A DNA stretch of 64,000 bases from Sphingomonas sp. LY29. Lineage in GTDB: Bacteria; Pseudomonadota; Alphaproteobacteria; Sphingomonadales; Sphingomonadaceae. A program made the position numbers and the translations under genes. Under the pieces are notes generated by a model. That model searched no databases. It saw nothing but the letters and a program-made list of their open reading frames with translations, and was not told where the DNA came from. Where the stretch lies: positions 372,001 to 436,000 of the forward strand of contig NZ_CP141587.1 of assembly GCF_035593985.1 (NCBI RefSeq), given 5' to 3'. Shown here piece by piece: positions 54,174-64,000 of the stretch (its first letter is position 1; every line of letters starts with the position of its first letter).

Positions 54174-55298
54174 CTAGCCGAGCAGTCGGTCGTTAACGAT
54201 CTTGCCGCCGCTAGTCAGGCGAATTGCCTGAACGATCTCATCGTCCTCGGGCAGCGCCACGGCATTCCCGTCCTTGTCCCAGAAGGCCGCAAGCAAATTG
54301 TAGAGGTTGCGTGCGAACAAGGCAGACGAGTCCGCCGCGAGCGTCCGCGCCAGTTGCACCGCCCCAATAACGGTGACGCCATGCCGCTCGACCGCTTCGC
54401 CAGCGACACAGCCCTCGACGTTCCCGCCGGCTTCGGCCGCCAGGTCGATGACGACACTGCCCGCGCGCATCGTCGCGAGTTGGGCATCGCTGATGAGGCG
54501 CGGCGCGGGACGCCCCGGGATTAGCGCGGTGGTGATGACGATGTCCTGCCTGGCAATATGCCCGCTGACCAGTTCGGCTTGCGCAGCCTGATATTCGGGG
54601 CTGGTTTCGCCGGCATAGCCGCCCTGCCCCTCGCCCTCGATGCCCGCAACATTCTCGACGAAGATCGGCTTGGCGCCAAGCGACTGGATCTGCTCGCGCG
54701 TCGCCGACCGGACGTCGGTCGCGCTGACCTGGGCGCCGAGCCGCTTCGCGGTCGCGATCGCCTGCAATCCCGCCACGCCGACGCCCATCACGAATACCTT
54801 CGCCGGACTGATCGTGCCTGCGGCCGTCATCATCATCGGAAAGGCGCGGCGGTAAATGGATCCAGCGTCCACCACCGCCTTGTATCCCGCCAGGTTCGAC
54901 TGCGACGACAAAATGTCCATCGACTGCGCGCGGGTGATGCGAGGCATCCATTCCATCGCCAGCGCGTCGAGGCCGAGCCCGCCGTAGGCGCTGATCGCCT
55001 CCGTACGACGAAGCGGGTCGAGCGCGCCAATCAATAGCGCGCCCGGCTTCACACCCTGCAATGCGTCAGGCTCAGGCCCGGACACGCATAGGATGATATC
55101 GGCATCGGACAAAAGGGAGGCGCGGTCGCGGATATCCGCGCCAGCGTCCCGATATTCCTGATCGGTTACCGAGGCCGAGGCCCCGGCGCCCTGTTCGATC
55201 GCCACGCTCGCGCCAAGCGCGATGAGCTTCCTCACGGTTTCGGGAATGGCCGCGACGCGGGTCTCGGCGCCGACTTCCTTGAGGACCGCGATCTTCAA
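54174..55298 (-). CDS. pntAA: NAD(P) transhydrogenase subunit alpha part 1 PntAA
   Basis: PntAA binds NAD(H) and passes hydride to PntB. The 374-residue soluble protein begins MKIAVLKEVGAETRVAAIPETVRKLIALG and has the NAD loop VFVMGVGVAGLQAIATAKRLGAQVSATDVR, DIVITTALIPGRPAPRLIS and GSVVIDLAAEAGGNVEG. It follows the oxidase subunit IV gene by 9 bases on the same strand. Unlike the normal pntAA-pntAB-pntB layout, pntAB lies 2.7 kb downstream. Confidence 0.95.
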   Translation of the reverse strand: MKIAVLKEVGAETRVAAIPETVRKLIALGASVAIEQGAGASASVTDQEYRDAGADIRDRASLLSDADIILCVSGPEPDALQGVKPGALLIGALDPLRRTEAISAYGGLGLDALAMEWMPRITRAQSMDILSSQSNLAGYKAVVDAGSIYRRAFPMMMTAAGTISPAKVFVMGVGVAGLQAIATAKRLGAQVSATDVRSATREQIQSLGAKPIFVENVAGIEGEGQGGYAGETSPEYQAAQAELVSGHIARQDIVITTALIPGRPAPRLISDAQLATMRAGSVVIDLAAEAGGNVEGCVAGEAVERHGVTVIGAVQLARTLAADSSALFARNLYNLLAAFWDKDGNAVALPEDDEIVQAIRLTSGGKIVNDRLLG

Positions 55299-55307
55299 TC
55301 CGGCGGC

Positions 55308-55457
55308 CTAGTTGGCGATGATCAGGACGACGACCAGTGCGACGATCGCCGAGAGGATCGTGCCCCACTTCAATAGCTTCAGGAAGCCCGAGTAATTGCG
55401 GGTGTGCGCCGGATAATCCATCTCGACGGCGGTGTGCTGGGTGTTGTCGGCGGCCAT
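55308..55457 (-). CDS. aa3-type cytochrome c oxidase subunit IV (short)
   Basis: A 49-residue protein of the short aa3-oxidase subunit IV family: MDYPAHTRNYSGFLKLLKWGTILSAIVALVVVLIIAN has the PxHxxTY-like N-terminal motif and one membrane helix. In relatives it is a small accessory subunit of cytochrome c oxidase. GGGAC before ATG 55457 supports that start rather than upstream in-frame codons. It is cotranscribed with pntAA. Confidence 0.85.
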   Translation of the reverse strand: MAADNTQHTAVEMDYPAHTRNYSGFLKLLKWGTILSAIVALVVVLIIAN

Positions 55458-55593
55458 GGTCGTCCCTTTTCGTGTCTTCTTTGATCCGGTCTTATCAATC
55501 CCCGCGCATGCGCCCAAGGCCCTTTTTGCATCACGCTCGGCTTAAGCCCCCTTTTACTCCTTCGCCTTATGCTCGCCCGATGGAGGGCTTCGA

Positions 55594-57030
55594 ATGACGG
55601 AAGAGGTGGTGCGCTCGCTATTGCTGGTCGATGCCGACGCGCAGGAGCGGCGGCAATTGTCTGCGGTCGCCGGCCGTACCGGCTGGACCACCGTCGGCGC
55701 AGCCTGCTCAGAGACGGCCGTCGGCCTGCTCCAAGGCCCACACGGCCGCGAAGTCCGCGCCGCGATCCTGTCCAGCTGGGACGGGGAACAAGGGCCCGCG
55801 CTCATCCGGGCGATCCGCGAGTGCCGCGCCGACTTGCCGATCATCGTGCTCGCCGACGGTGGCTCGGTCGCGCTGGCGGCGGAGGCCATGCGCGCGGGCG
55901 CGTCCGACTATCTCGCGAAGCCGATCGCGCCAGAGCGCTTGCTCGACGCGCTTACAACGCATGCCGATCGCCGCCGCGGGTCAGGCGAACTGGCCCCGCT
56001 GTCCGAAAAGATCGCTCCGAACCTCACGCTCGACCAGCTGGTCGGATCGTCGCCCGATTTCCGCGCCGCGCTTGCGATCGCCGCCAAGGCCGCGCGCAAT
56101 CGGCTTCCCATCCTCATCGTCGGCGAAGCCGGATCCGGAAAGCAGACCTTCGCCACCGCGATCCACCACGCCAGCCTTCGCGCTCGTGGGCCGCTGGTCC
56201 AGCTCGATTGCAAGGCGGTCCCGGCCAACAGCATCGACAGCGTCCTGTTCGGCCACGTGCCGGGCGCCTTCCCGGGTGCCTTTGCCGAAAGGGTCGGAAG
56301 CCTGGTGTCCGCCGACGGCGGCACGCTGCTGCTCGACGATGTCGGCGCACTGCCCAAGGAAACCCAGGCCCGTCTCGACCGAGTGCTGGCCACGGGCGAA
56401 GTCCGGCCAGTCGGCTGCAACGGATCGAATTCGGTCGACGTGCGGGTGATCGCGACGTCGGGCGGACCGCTTCCCGACACCTTCGACCCGGTCCTTGCCG
56501 AGCGGCTGTCGTCGACGACGGTCACCCTGCCCGCGCTCCGTGACCGCAGCGGAGACATCCCCGCCCTCGTCCGTCATTTCCTGGCGCGCTTCGCCGACGA
56601 ACCGGGGATGCGCAGCCTCTCCATCGGCAACGACGCGCTCGAAGTGCTGATGCGCTACGGTTGGCCCGGCAACGTGCGCCAGCTTGCCAGCGTGCTATTC
56701 CGCGCCGCGCTCGCAAACGACGGCGGATCGCTCGGCGTCGACGCCTTTCCACATATCGCCATCCAGTCGCGCTTCACCGGTCGGAGAAGCGACGGCGCAC
56801 CCGACATCGGCCGTGTGCCTACCGCGGCGGCGATGAGCGGCGGCGGGCAGGTCACGCTTTATCGTCAGGACGGCCATCTTCGCACGCTCGAGGAGATTGA
56901 GGCCGACCTCATCCGCCTGGCGATCGGCCATTATCGCGGGCGCATGACCGAGGTCGCGCGGCGTCTTGGGATCGGCCGTTCGACGCTCTATCGAAAACTT
57001 GGCGAACTCGGCATCGACACCGCCGCCTGA
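55594..57030 (+). CDS. NtrC-type regulator with degenerate receiver and GAFTGA loop
   Basis: A 478-residue protein with receiver, AAA+ and Fis-type HTH parts. The receiver retains DADAQE and the lysine in DYLAKPIAP but the phosphoacceptor position reads AAILSSWDGEQG, with Ser where Asp should stand. The AAA+ core has Walker A GEAGSGKQT and Walker B GGTLLLDDVGAL. The sigma-54 contact loop reads GAFPGAF instead of GAFTGA. The C-terminal helix-turn-helix (EVARRLGIGRSTLYRKLGELGI) is intact. It therefore probably does not work as a normal phosphorylated sigma-54 activator. Confidence 0.85.
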   Translation: MTEEVVRSLLLVDADAQERRQLSAVAGRTGWTTVGAACSETAVGLLQGPHGREVRAAILSSWDGEQGPALIRAIRECRADLPIIVLADGGSVALAAEAMRAGASDYLAKPIAPERLLDALTTHADRRRGSGELAPLSEKIAPNLTLDQLVGSSPDFRAALAIAAKAARNRLPILIVGEAGSGKQTFATAIHHASLRARGPLVQLDCKAVPANSIDSVLFGHVPGAFPGAFAERVGSLVSADGGTLLLDDVGALPKETQARLDRVLATGEVRPVGCNGSNSVDVRVIATSGGPLPDTFDPVLAERLSSTTVTLPALRDRSGDIPALVRHFLARFADEPGMRSLSIGNDALEVLMRYGWPGNVRQLASVLFRAALANDGGSLGVDAFPHIAIQSRFTGRRSDGAPDIGRVPTAAAMSGGGQVTLYRQDGHLRTLEEIEADLIRLAIGHYRGRMTEVARRLGIGRSTLYRKLGELGIDTAA

Positions 57031-57758
57031 ACCCGGCTAGCTCGGCGCCATGCGCGCCTTGCTGCTTGTCCTGCTCCTGACCGCGTGCGCGCCCGACGCA
57101 CGTCCGCCGCCACCGCCCGTATCGGCCTGTACCGAACAACGGTTCGAAGGCAGCGGCTTCGTCGTCTGTAATCCCGGCAAAGCCACGATCGAAATCCGAA
57201 GCGGTTCGCGATCCTTTCCCGACCTGCACTCGACACTTGGCAGTAGCGCCGCCGACGTCTCGTTCGCGATGAACGCCGGCATGTTCGACGATCGCGGTGA
57301 TGCCATCGGCCTGCTGATCGAAAATGGACGCGAACGACATGCCATCAACCGCCGCAAGGGCTTTGGCAATTTTCACCTGATGCCGAACGGCGTTTTTCTG
57401 GTGCGCCGCAACGGTCGGGCGGAAGTTGTCACGAGCGAGGCGTACGAGCCTTCCCCTGACATCGCCTTCGCAACGCAATCGGGCCCAATGCTGCTCATCG
57501 CGGGAAAGCTTCACCCCTCATTCGAAGCCGACGGCGTATCGCGCTACGTCCGCAATGGTGTCGGCATTTCACCAGCGGGCACACCCCTGTTCGTCATCAG
57601 CAGCGACGCCGTCTCCTTCGGTCGTCTGGCGCGCTTCATGCGTGACCGCCTCGGCGTCCGCAACGCGCTCTACTTCGACGGATCGGTGAGTTCGCTGTGG
57701 GATCCGGCATCGAACCGTATGGACGCCTTTACCGAGCTTGGCCCGATGGTCGTCGCGT

Positions 57759-59971
<2,213 letters not shown>

Positions 59972-59973
59972 CT

Positions 59974-59997
59974 ATCCCCCTCTTCGTTTTTGGGGAT
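59974..59997 (-). promoter_or_regulatory. Hairpin covering the ccrM Shine-Dalgarno sequence
   Basis: On the minus strand ATCCCC (59997-59992) pairs with GGGGAT (59979-59974), with a loop of AAAAACGAAGAG. The 3' arm is part of GAGGGGGAT, the only good Shine-Dalgarno sequence before the ccrM ATG at 59965. Formation would hide the ribosome site. This is visible base-pairing; in vivo effect is inference. Confidence 0.55.
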
Positions 59998-60149
59998 GAG
60001 TCACGCCGGACTCGCGGTCAAGCGGATGCGTTTTCGGGAGTGCTCTGCGCCGATCGGAACAAAAGGAATCCGGCCACGCCCGGACACAAGATGTTGAGTC
60101 CGGAATGCCAGGACAGACTCAATCCCTAGCGGTGTGACTCGAAAGACTC
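59998..60149 (-). promoter_or_regulatory. Cluster of seven GANTC methylation sites upstream of ccrM
   Basis: GANTC occurs at 59998-60002, 60009-60013, 60066-60070, 60096-60100, 60116-60120, 60136-60140 and 60145-60149, seven in 152 bp, where fewer than one is expected by chance. The last overlaps the end of rnhB. This stretch holds the presumed ccrM promoter. Caulobacter ccrM is controlled by methylation of GANTC in its promoter leader, so a similar autoregulation fits. Confidence 0.7.
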
Positions 60150-60750
60150 AGGCCGCGAAAAGCGGTGCTCGGGCGACCGGCGCAAAGCTCCGGCGATGCA
60201 GGTCGCACGGTCCATGGGTGCGAAGCGCAGCCAGATGCTCGGGCGTTCCATATCCCTTGTGGCGCGCGAATCCGTAATGCGGGACACGCTCATGCTCGGC
60301 GATCATCAGCGCGTCGCGATGCTGCTTGGCGACGATCGACGCCGCCGAAATTGCGCGTACCTTGGCGTCGCCGCCCACGACCGGACGCGACGGCCAGCGC
60401 CATTCGTCGCGCCGGCCGCGCGGGGTCAGATTGCCGTCGACCAGCACCTCGACCGGGTCGCATCCGACCTCGGCGCACAGCATTTCCACCGCGCGGGTCA
60501 TCGCCAGCATCGTGGCGTGGAAGATGTTCAGGCTGTCGATCTCGGCGACGCTGGCGATCCCGACGCCGACATGACAGCGCTCGCGGATGCGCAGCGCCAG
60601 CTTGGCGCGCGTCGCCGCGTCGAGGATCTTGCTGTCGGCAAGCCCGCGGATCTTCTTGCCGCACAGGATCACCGCCGCGGCGACCACCGGCCCCGCCAGT
60701 GGCCCGCGTCCGGCTTCGTCGACGCCTGCAACAAGGGCTGGGGCGATCAT
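60148..60750 (-). CDS. rnhB: Ribonuclease HII
   Basis: RNase HII cuts the RNA strand of RNA-DNA hybrids and single ribonucleotides in DNA. The 200-residue product has [22 protein letters not shown] with the catalytic Asp and Glu, [11 protein letters not shown], and [12 protein letters not shown] 60750 overlaps the upstream gene stop as ATGA, preferred over ATG 60768 which would overlap by 22 bases. Confidence 0.95.
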   Translation of the reverse strand: MIAPALVAGVDEAGRGPLAGPVVAAAVILCGKKIRGLADSKILDAATRAKLALRIRERCHVGVGIASVAEIDSLNIFHATMLAMTRAVEMLCAEVGCDPVEVLVDGNLTPRGRRDEWRWPSRPVVGGDAKVRAISAASIVAKQHRDALMIAEHERVPHYGFARHKGYGTPEHLAALRTHGPCDLHRRSFAPVARAPLFAA

Positions 60751-61910
60751 GCGTCGGTCATCCGCCACGGCGGGAAGCGGCGCGCCTCACCCGCCTTGTA
60801 GAGGAAGATCGTATTGCCAGACGGATCGCGAAGACGCGCCTCGCGCCACATCCACGGCTGCCCCCGCGGCCCATGCTCAAACGCCAGACCCGACCGCGCC
60901 AGTCGCTCGACCCGCTCGTCGAGGTCGTCACACTCGAAGTAGACCGCGACCGTCTCGCCGATCTCGGCCTCTGGATCGCACTGGACCGAAAAGGTCGCCG
61001 CCCCCGCTTCGAACCGCGCGTAGAGATTCTCGGGGCTGTCCACGATCTGCTTCAGGCCTAGCCGCTTATAAAAATCGACCGACTTGGCGTAATCCTTGCC
61101 CGTCACCGTCACTTGGTTGAGCCGAAGCCCAAGCCCGGTGTCGAGCCGCACCGACTGCTGTCCCAGCGGGCCATGGCCCTTGCCCAATCCCGGCGCCTCG
61201 TGGAGCGCCATCCGCACAAACAGCCGCGCCCGCTCGACCGCGGAGGCGAGACTGCGCCCCGACCCGAGATAGAAGGCGATCGCGCTCGCCAGCGTGCACC
61301 CGGTCCCGTGCGTGCTGGTCGTTTCGATCCGCTGGCCCTGCCAGCTGGTCATATTATCCTCTTCGATCAGCGCATCGGCGAGCGCGTCGCCTTCCTCGTG
61401 ACCGCCCTTGATCAGCACCGCGCAGCGATGCTTCGACACCAGGCTCAGCGCCCCCGCGACTTCATCCTCTTCGCCCGACAGTCGGCGCAGTTCGGGCAGA
61501 TTCGGGGTCGCCAGCGTCGCCACGTCCATCAGCCGCCCGAATGCCGCAATCGTGGCGTCGTCGGCCAGCGTCGCGCCGCTCGTCGCGACCATCACCGGGT
61601 CGAACACCACCGGAACGTCGAGCGCCGCAAGCCGCTCGGCAATGTGCAGCGCGGTGAACGGCGATCCGATCATCCCGATCTTGACCGCGTCGACGCCGAT
61701 GTCGCCGACCACCGCGTCGATCTGCGCAAGCACCGTTTCGGTCGGGACCGAATGCACCGCCGAGACGCCGAGCGTATTCTGCGCGGTGATCGCGGTGATC
61801 GCGGTCATCGCATGCCCGCCCAGCATGGTGATCGTCTTGATGTCGGCCTGGATACCCGCGCCGCCGCCCGAATCGGACCCCGCGATGACGAGGATCCGGG
61901 CCGTCGTCAT
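60747..61910 (-). CDS. thiD: ThiD (HMP/HMP-P kinase) fused to a VOC-domain protein
   Basis: The first 240 residues are ThiD, which phosphorylates hydroxymethylpyrimidine twice for thiamine synthesis: [59 protein letters not shown] and the anion-hole motif [13 protein letters not shown] are intact. Residues 250-387 are a glyoxalase/bleomycin-resistance (VOC) unit with [26 protein letters not shown] and [18 protein letters not shown]. No stop or start separates the halves. ATGA overlaps link it to glmM and rnhB. Confidence 0.9.
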   Translation of the reverse strand: MTTARILVIAGSDSGGGAGIQADIKTITMLGGHAMTAITAITAQNTLGVSAVHSVPTETVLAQIDAVVGDIGVDAVKIGMIGSPFTALHIAERLAALDVPVVFDPVMVATSGATLADDATIAAFGRLMDVATLATPNLPELRRLSGEEDEVAGALSLVSKHRCAVLIKGGHEEGDALADALIEEDNMTSWQGQRIETTSTHGTGCTLASAIAFYLGSGRSLASAVERARLFVRMALHEAPGLGKGHGPLGQQSVRLDTGLGLRLNQVTVTGKDYAKSVDFYKRLGLKQIVDSPENLYARFEAGAATFSVQCDPEAEIGETVAVYFECDDLDERVERLARSGLAFEHGPRGQPWMWREARLRDPSGNTIFLYKAGEARRFPPWRMTDA

Positions 61911-63241
61911 GCCGCCGCCACCGCGGCGCAGATGTCGTCGACGAGGCGCTCGACCATCGCCGGATCGTCACCCTCCGCCATGACGCGGATCAGCGGCTCG
62001 GTCCCCGACTTTCGAATGACCAGCCGGCCGCGTCCATCGAGCTCGCGCTCTGCAGTGGCAATCGACGCCTTCACGCCGTCGGTTTCCAGCGGCGTGCCGC
62101 CGGCGAAGCGCACGTTCTTGAGCAATTGCGGGACCGGTTCGAAGATATGCAGCACCTCGCTCGCGGGCTTCCCGCTCTCGACCAGCGCCGCCAAGATCTG
62201 CAGTCCCGCGACCAGCCCATCACCCGTGGTCGCATGATCGCTGAGGATGATATGCCCGGATTGCTCGCCGCCGACATTGCAGCCGCGCCGCCGCATTTCC
62301 TCAAGCACGTAGCGGTCGCCGACCTGCGTCCGGAGCAGCGCAATGCCGTCTTGCTCCAACCGACGCTCCAGTCCCAGGTTCGACATCACCGTCGCCACCA
62401 GCGCATCGCCGCGAAGCGTGCCGCGGCGCTTCTGCGTGAGCGCGATCAACCCCATCAACTGGTCGCCGTCGACCATCCGGCCCTTTTCGTCGGCAACGAT
62501 CAGACGGTCGGCATCGCCGTCGAGCGCCAGGCCCAGATCGGCGCCCGACGCGACCACCGTTTCGCACAGCACCTGCGGAGAGGTCGAACCGCAGCCGTCG
62601 TTGATGTTGGTCCCGTTGGGCTTGGTGCCCAGCGTCACCACCTCCGCGCCCAATTCCCACAACGCGTCGGGCGCGACCTGATAGGCGGCGCCATGCGCGC
62701 AGTCGACGACGACCTTCAGCCCGTCCAGACGAAGCTGGTCGGGAAAGGTCGACTTCGCAAAGTGGATATAGCGACCGCGCGCATCCTCGATCCGCTTCGC
62801 ACGCCCGATCTTGGAGGCATCGACCAGCCCCGCCGGGACCTCCAGCAGCGCCTCGATCGCCACTTCGTCGGCGTCGCTCAATTTGTACCCGTCGGGGCCG
62901 AACAGCTTGATGCCATTGTCGAAGAACGGGTTGTGGCTGGCCGAAATCATCACGCCCAGGTCGGCGCGAAGCTCGCGGGTCAGCATCGCGACCGCCGGAG
63001 TCGGCATCGGTCCGAGCAGGATGACGTCCATGCCCACCGACGTGAAGCCGGCGACCATCGCCGATTCCATCATATAGCCCGACAGGCGCGTGTCCTTGCC
63101 GATCACGACACGGTGGCGGTGATCGCCGCGAAGGAAATGCGCGCCCGCCGCCTGCCCGACCCGCATCGCGGTGTCGGCCGTCATCGGCGCGGTATTGGTG
63201 CGCCCGCGAATCCCGTCAGTACCGAAGAATTTACGTCCCAT
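61907..63241 (-). CDS. glmM: Phosphoglucosamine mutase GlmM
   Basis: GlmM converts glucosamine-6-phosphate to glucosamine-1-phosphate on the way to UDP-GlcNAc. The 444-residue protein starts [14 protein letters not shown], has the phosphoserine loop [14 protein letters not shown], the metal-binding DGDADR in [15 protein letters not shown], the sugar loop GGEQSGH and the phosphate-binding [12 protein letters not shown]. Full length. It heads the tight glmM-thiD-rnhB run. Confidence 0.96.
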   Translation of the reverse strand: MGRKFFGTDGIRGRTNTAPMTADTAMRVGQAAGAHFLRGDHRHRVVIGKDTRLSGYMMESAMVAGFTSVGMDVILLGPMPTPAVAMLTRELRADLGVMISASHNPFFDNGIKLFGPDGYKLSDADEVAIEALLEVPAGLVDASKIGRAKRIEDARGRYIHFAKSTFPDQLRLDGLKVVVDCAHGAAYQVAPDALWELGAEVVTLGTKPNGTNINDGCGSTSPQVLCETVVASGADLGLALDGDADRLIVADEKGRMVDGDQLMGLIALTQKRRGTLRGDALVATVMSNLGLERRLEQDGIALLRTQVGDRYVLEEMRRRGCNVGGEQSGHIILSDHATTGDGLVAGLQILAALVESGKPASEVLHIFEPVPQLLKNVRFAGGTPLETDGVKASIATAERELDGRGRLVIRKSGTEPLIRVMAEGDDPAMVERLVDDICAAVAAA

Positions 63242-63265
63242 GTCTCTCGCTTAGCCTGAAAAGGG

Positions 63266-63949
63266 TTAAGCGAAAAAGGCCCATGGCCCGGCCGGACGAT
63301 AACCGAGCGCGCCATGCGCCCAGGTCGCCGCCAGAAACAGCAAAGTCCCGCCAATCACTGCGAAGCCGTCGGGCATCGCCAGCCCGCGTCCGAACGGCAG
63401 GAAACTGGTCCGCCGTTCCCAGTCGCGCCACGGCTCGCCGATCAGCCGTTCTTTCTTCACATCCTGTCCCGCCGCGCCGCCCAGCGCGAGGACCGCGATC
63501 GCGACCGACAGGGTCAGGCTGGGAAGCGTCGGATTGACGATCGCATGCGTCGTCGCCCACGCCGCGAAACCCCACATCATCGGGTGGCGCGTAATCGAGA
63601 AGACGCCACGCGCCGCGCCGATCTCCCTCACCGGTTTGCCCGGTGTCGGGAAGGCCGGATTTCTGCGCAGCGATCCAACGAACAGCATTGAGCCAAACCA
63701 CAGCAGCAGGCTGCCGACGATCCAGCCCACCTGCCCCGCGTTCCACAGCATCGCCGGCGCTTCTTCCGATGCCGGACCGTAGGAACGGCTCATCGCGTAG
63801 ATCAGGGCAAGCGCAACGACCGAGTAGACGCCGGCAAATCCCTTTTCGCCCAGCGCGCCGACCATTGCCGGCCGCAACGGGTGCGACATCAGGAAGTGGG
63901 TGCCGACGAAGGCGGCACTGGCCAGCGCTAGCCAGCCAAGCGCCGTCAC
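63266..63949 (-). CDS. NnrU family membrane protein
   Basis: A 227-residue polytopic protein with about six hydrophobic segments. The family-typical stretch is VFSITRHPMMWGFAAWATTHAIVNP together with VGTHFLMSHPLRPAMVGALGEKGFAGVYSVVALALIYAM. NnrU proteins were first tied to nitric-oxide metabolism but are widespread; a role in denitrification is not supported by neighbours here. The start is GTG 63949, overlapping the previous gene's stop. Confidence 0.88.
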   Translation of the reverse strand: MTALGWLALASAAFVGTHFLMSHPLRPAMVGALGEKGFAGVYSVVALALIYAMSRSYGPASEEAPAMLWNAGQVGWIVGSLLLWFGSMLFVGSLRRNPAFPTPGKPVREIGAARGVFSITRHPMMWGFAAWATTHAIVNPTLPSLTLSVAIAVLALGGAAGQDVKKERLIGEPWRDWERRTSFLPFGRGLAMPDGFAVIGGTLLFLAATWAHGALGYRPAGPWAFFA

Positions 63950-64000
63950 TTGCGATAGACCTCGGGCAGCACGCCGCGCTCAAGGCTGCGATAGCGGTCA
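63946..64000 (-). CDS. C-terminal end of an unidentified gene (cut by window edge)
   Basis: The last 17 codons of a minus-strand frame end in RYRSLERGVLPEVYRK and a stop that overlaps the NnrU GTG start as GTGA. Too little is visible to identify it. The overlap suggests it is cotranscribed with the NnrU gene. Confidence 0.6.
   Translation of the reverse strand, partial: DRYRSLERGVLPEVYRK

Noticed and set aside
62126..63259. A 377-codon open frame antisense to glmM
   Set aside because: Arg/His/Gln-rich shadow frame; GlmM is complete on the minus strand.

Overview
The window is GC-rich chromosomal DNA of an alphaproteobacterium, most likely of the order Sphingomonadales (Sphingomonas or a close relative). 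The pointers are a CcrM-type GANTC methyltransferase, an RcdA-like protein of the CtrA pathway, single-cysteine DksA, an aa3-oxidase subunit IV microprotein, split transhydrogenase alpha subunits (pntAA/pntAB), DUF6356 and DUF465 proteins, and a kinase-type lasso peptide cluster like those known from Sphingobium. I see no insertion sequence, integrase, CRISPR array or rRNA. No gene-free stretch exceeds about 300 bases.

Layout. 1-9.8 kb: serB (cut by the edge), miaA, an ilvC-like reductoisomerase, mutL, and the cell-elongation operon mreBCD-mrdA-rodA. 9.9 kb: tRNA-Lys(CUU). 10-22 kb: a DEAD-box helicase; a translationally coupled minus-strand trio (YqcI/YcgG heme N-oxygenase-like, DUF1989, ATP-grasp) behind acetyl-CoA synthetase; a sugar-nucleotide epimerase; small-molecule enzymes; rcdA; two DUF465 microproteins; dksA; surE.

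22-45 kb: a surface-polysaccharide locus with an ABC exporter, AsnB-like amidotransferase, FkbM methyltransferase, Wzx flippase, three glycosyltransferases, an EpsG-type polymerase, O-antigen ligase/polymerase, a TPR protein, Wzc tyrosine kinase and Wza export lipoprotein. Inside it (31.5-36.7 kb) lies a lasso peptide cluster: transglutaminase-like protease B2, RiPP recognition protein B1, an asparagine-synthetase-like cyclase, a 41-codon precursor gene not large enough for ordinary gene calling, an HPr-kinase-like tailoring kinase and a nucleotidyltransferase. The precursor ends in serine, the residue such kinases phosphorylate. The cyclase reading frame is broken by a one-base shift and its PPi-loop aspartate is replaced by tyrosine, so the pathway may be decaying.

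45-64 kb: apaG-recO-uvrC; DUF6356; an Asp/Glu racemase-family protein; the pntAA / pntAB-pntB transhydrogenase, interrupted by an opposite-strand CHASE2-EAL phosphodiesterase gene and a discrete 26-codon transcription unit with its own promoter and tandem terminators; an aa3-oxidase subunit IV; a degenerate NtrC-type regulator; a phosphodiester glycosidase lipoprotein; folP; ccrM, preceded by a Shine-Dalgarno-masking hairpin and seven GANTC sites in 152 bp; rnhB; a ThiD-VOC fusion; glmM; an NnrU-family protein; and a gene tail at the right edge.
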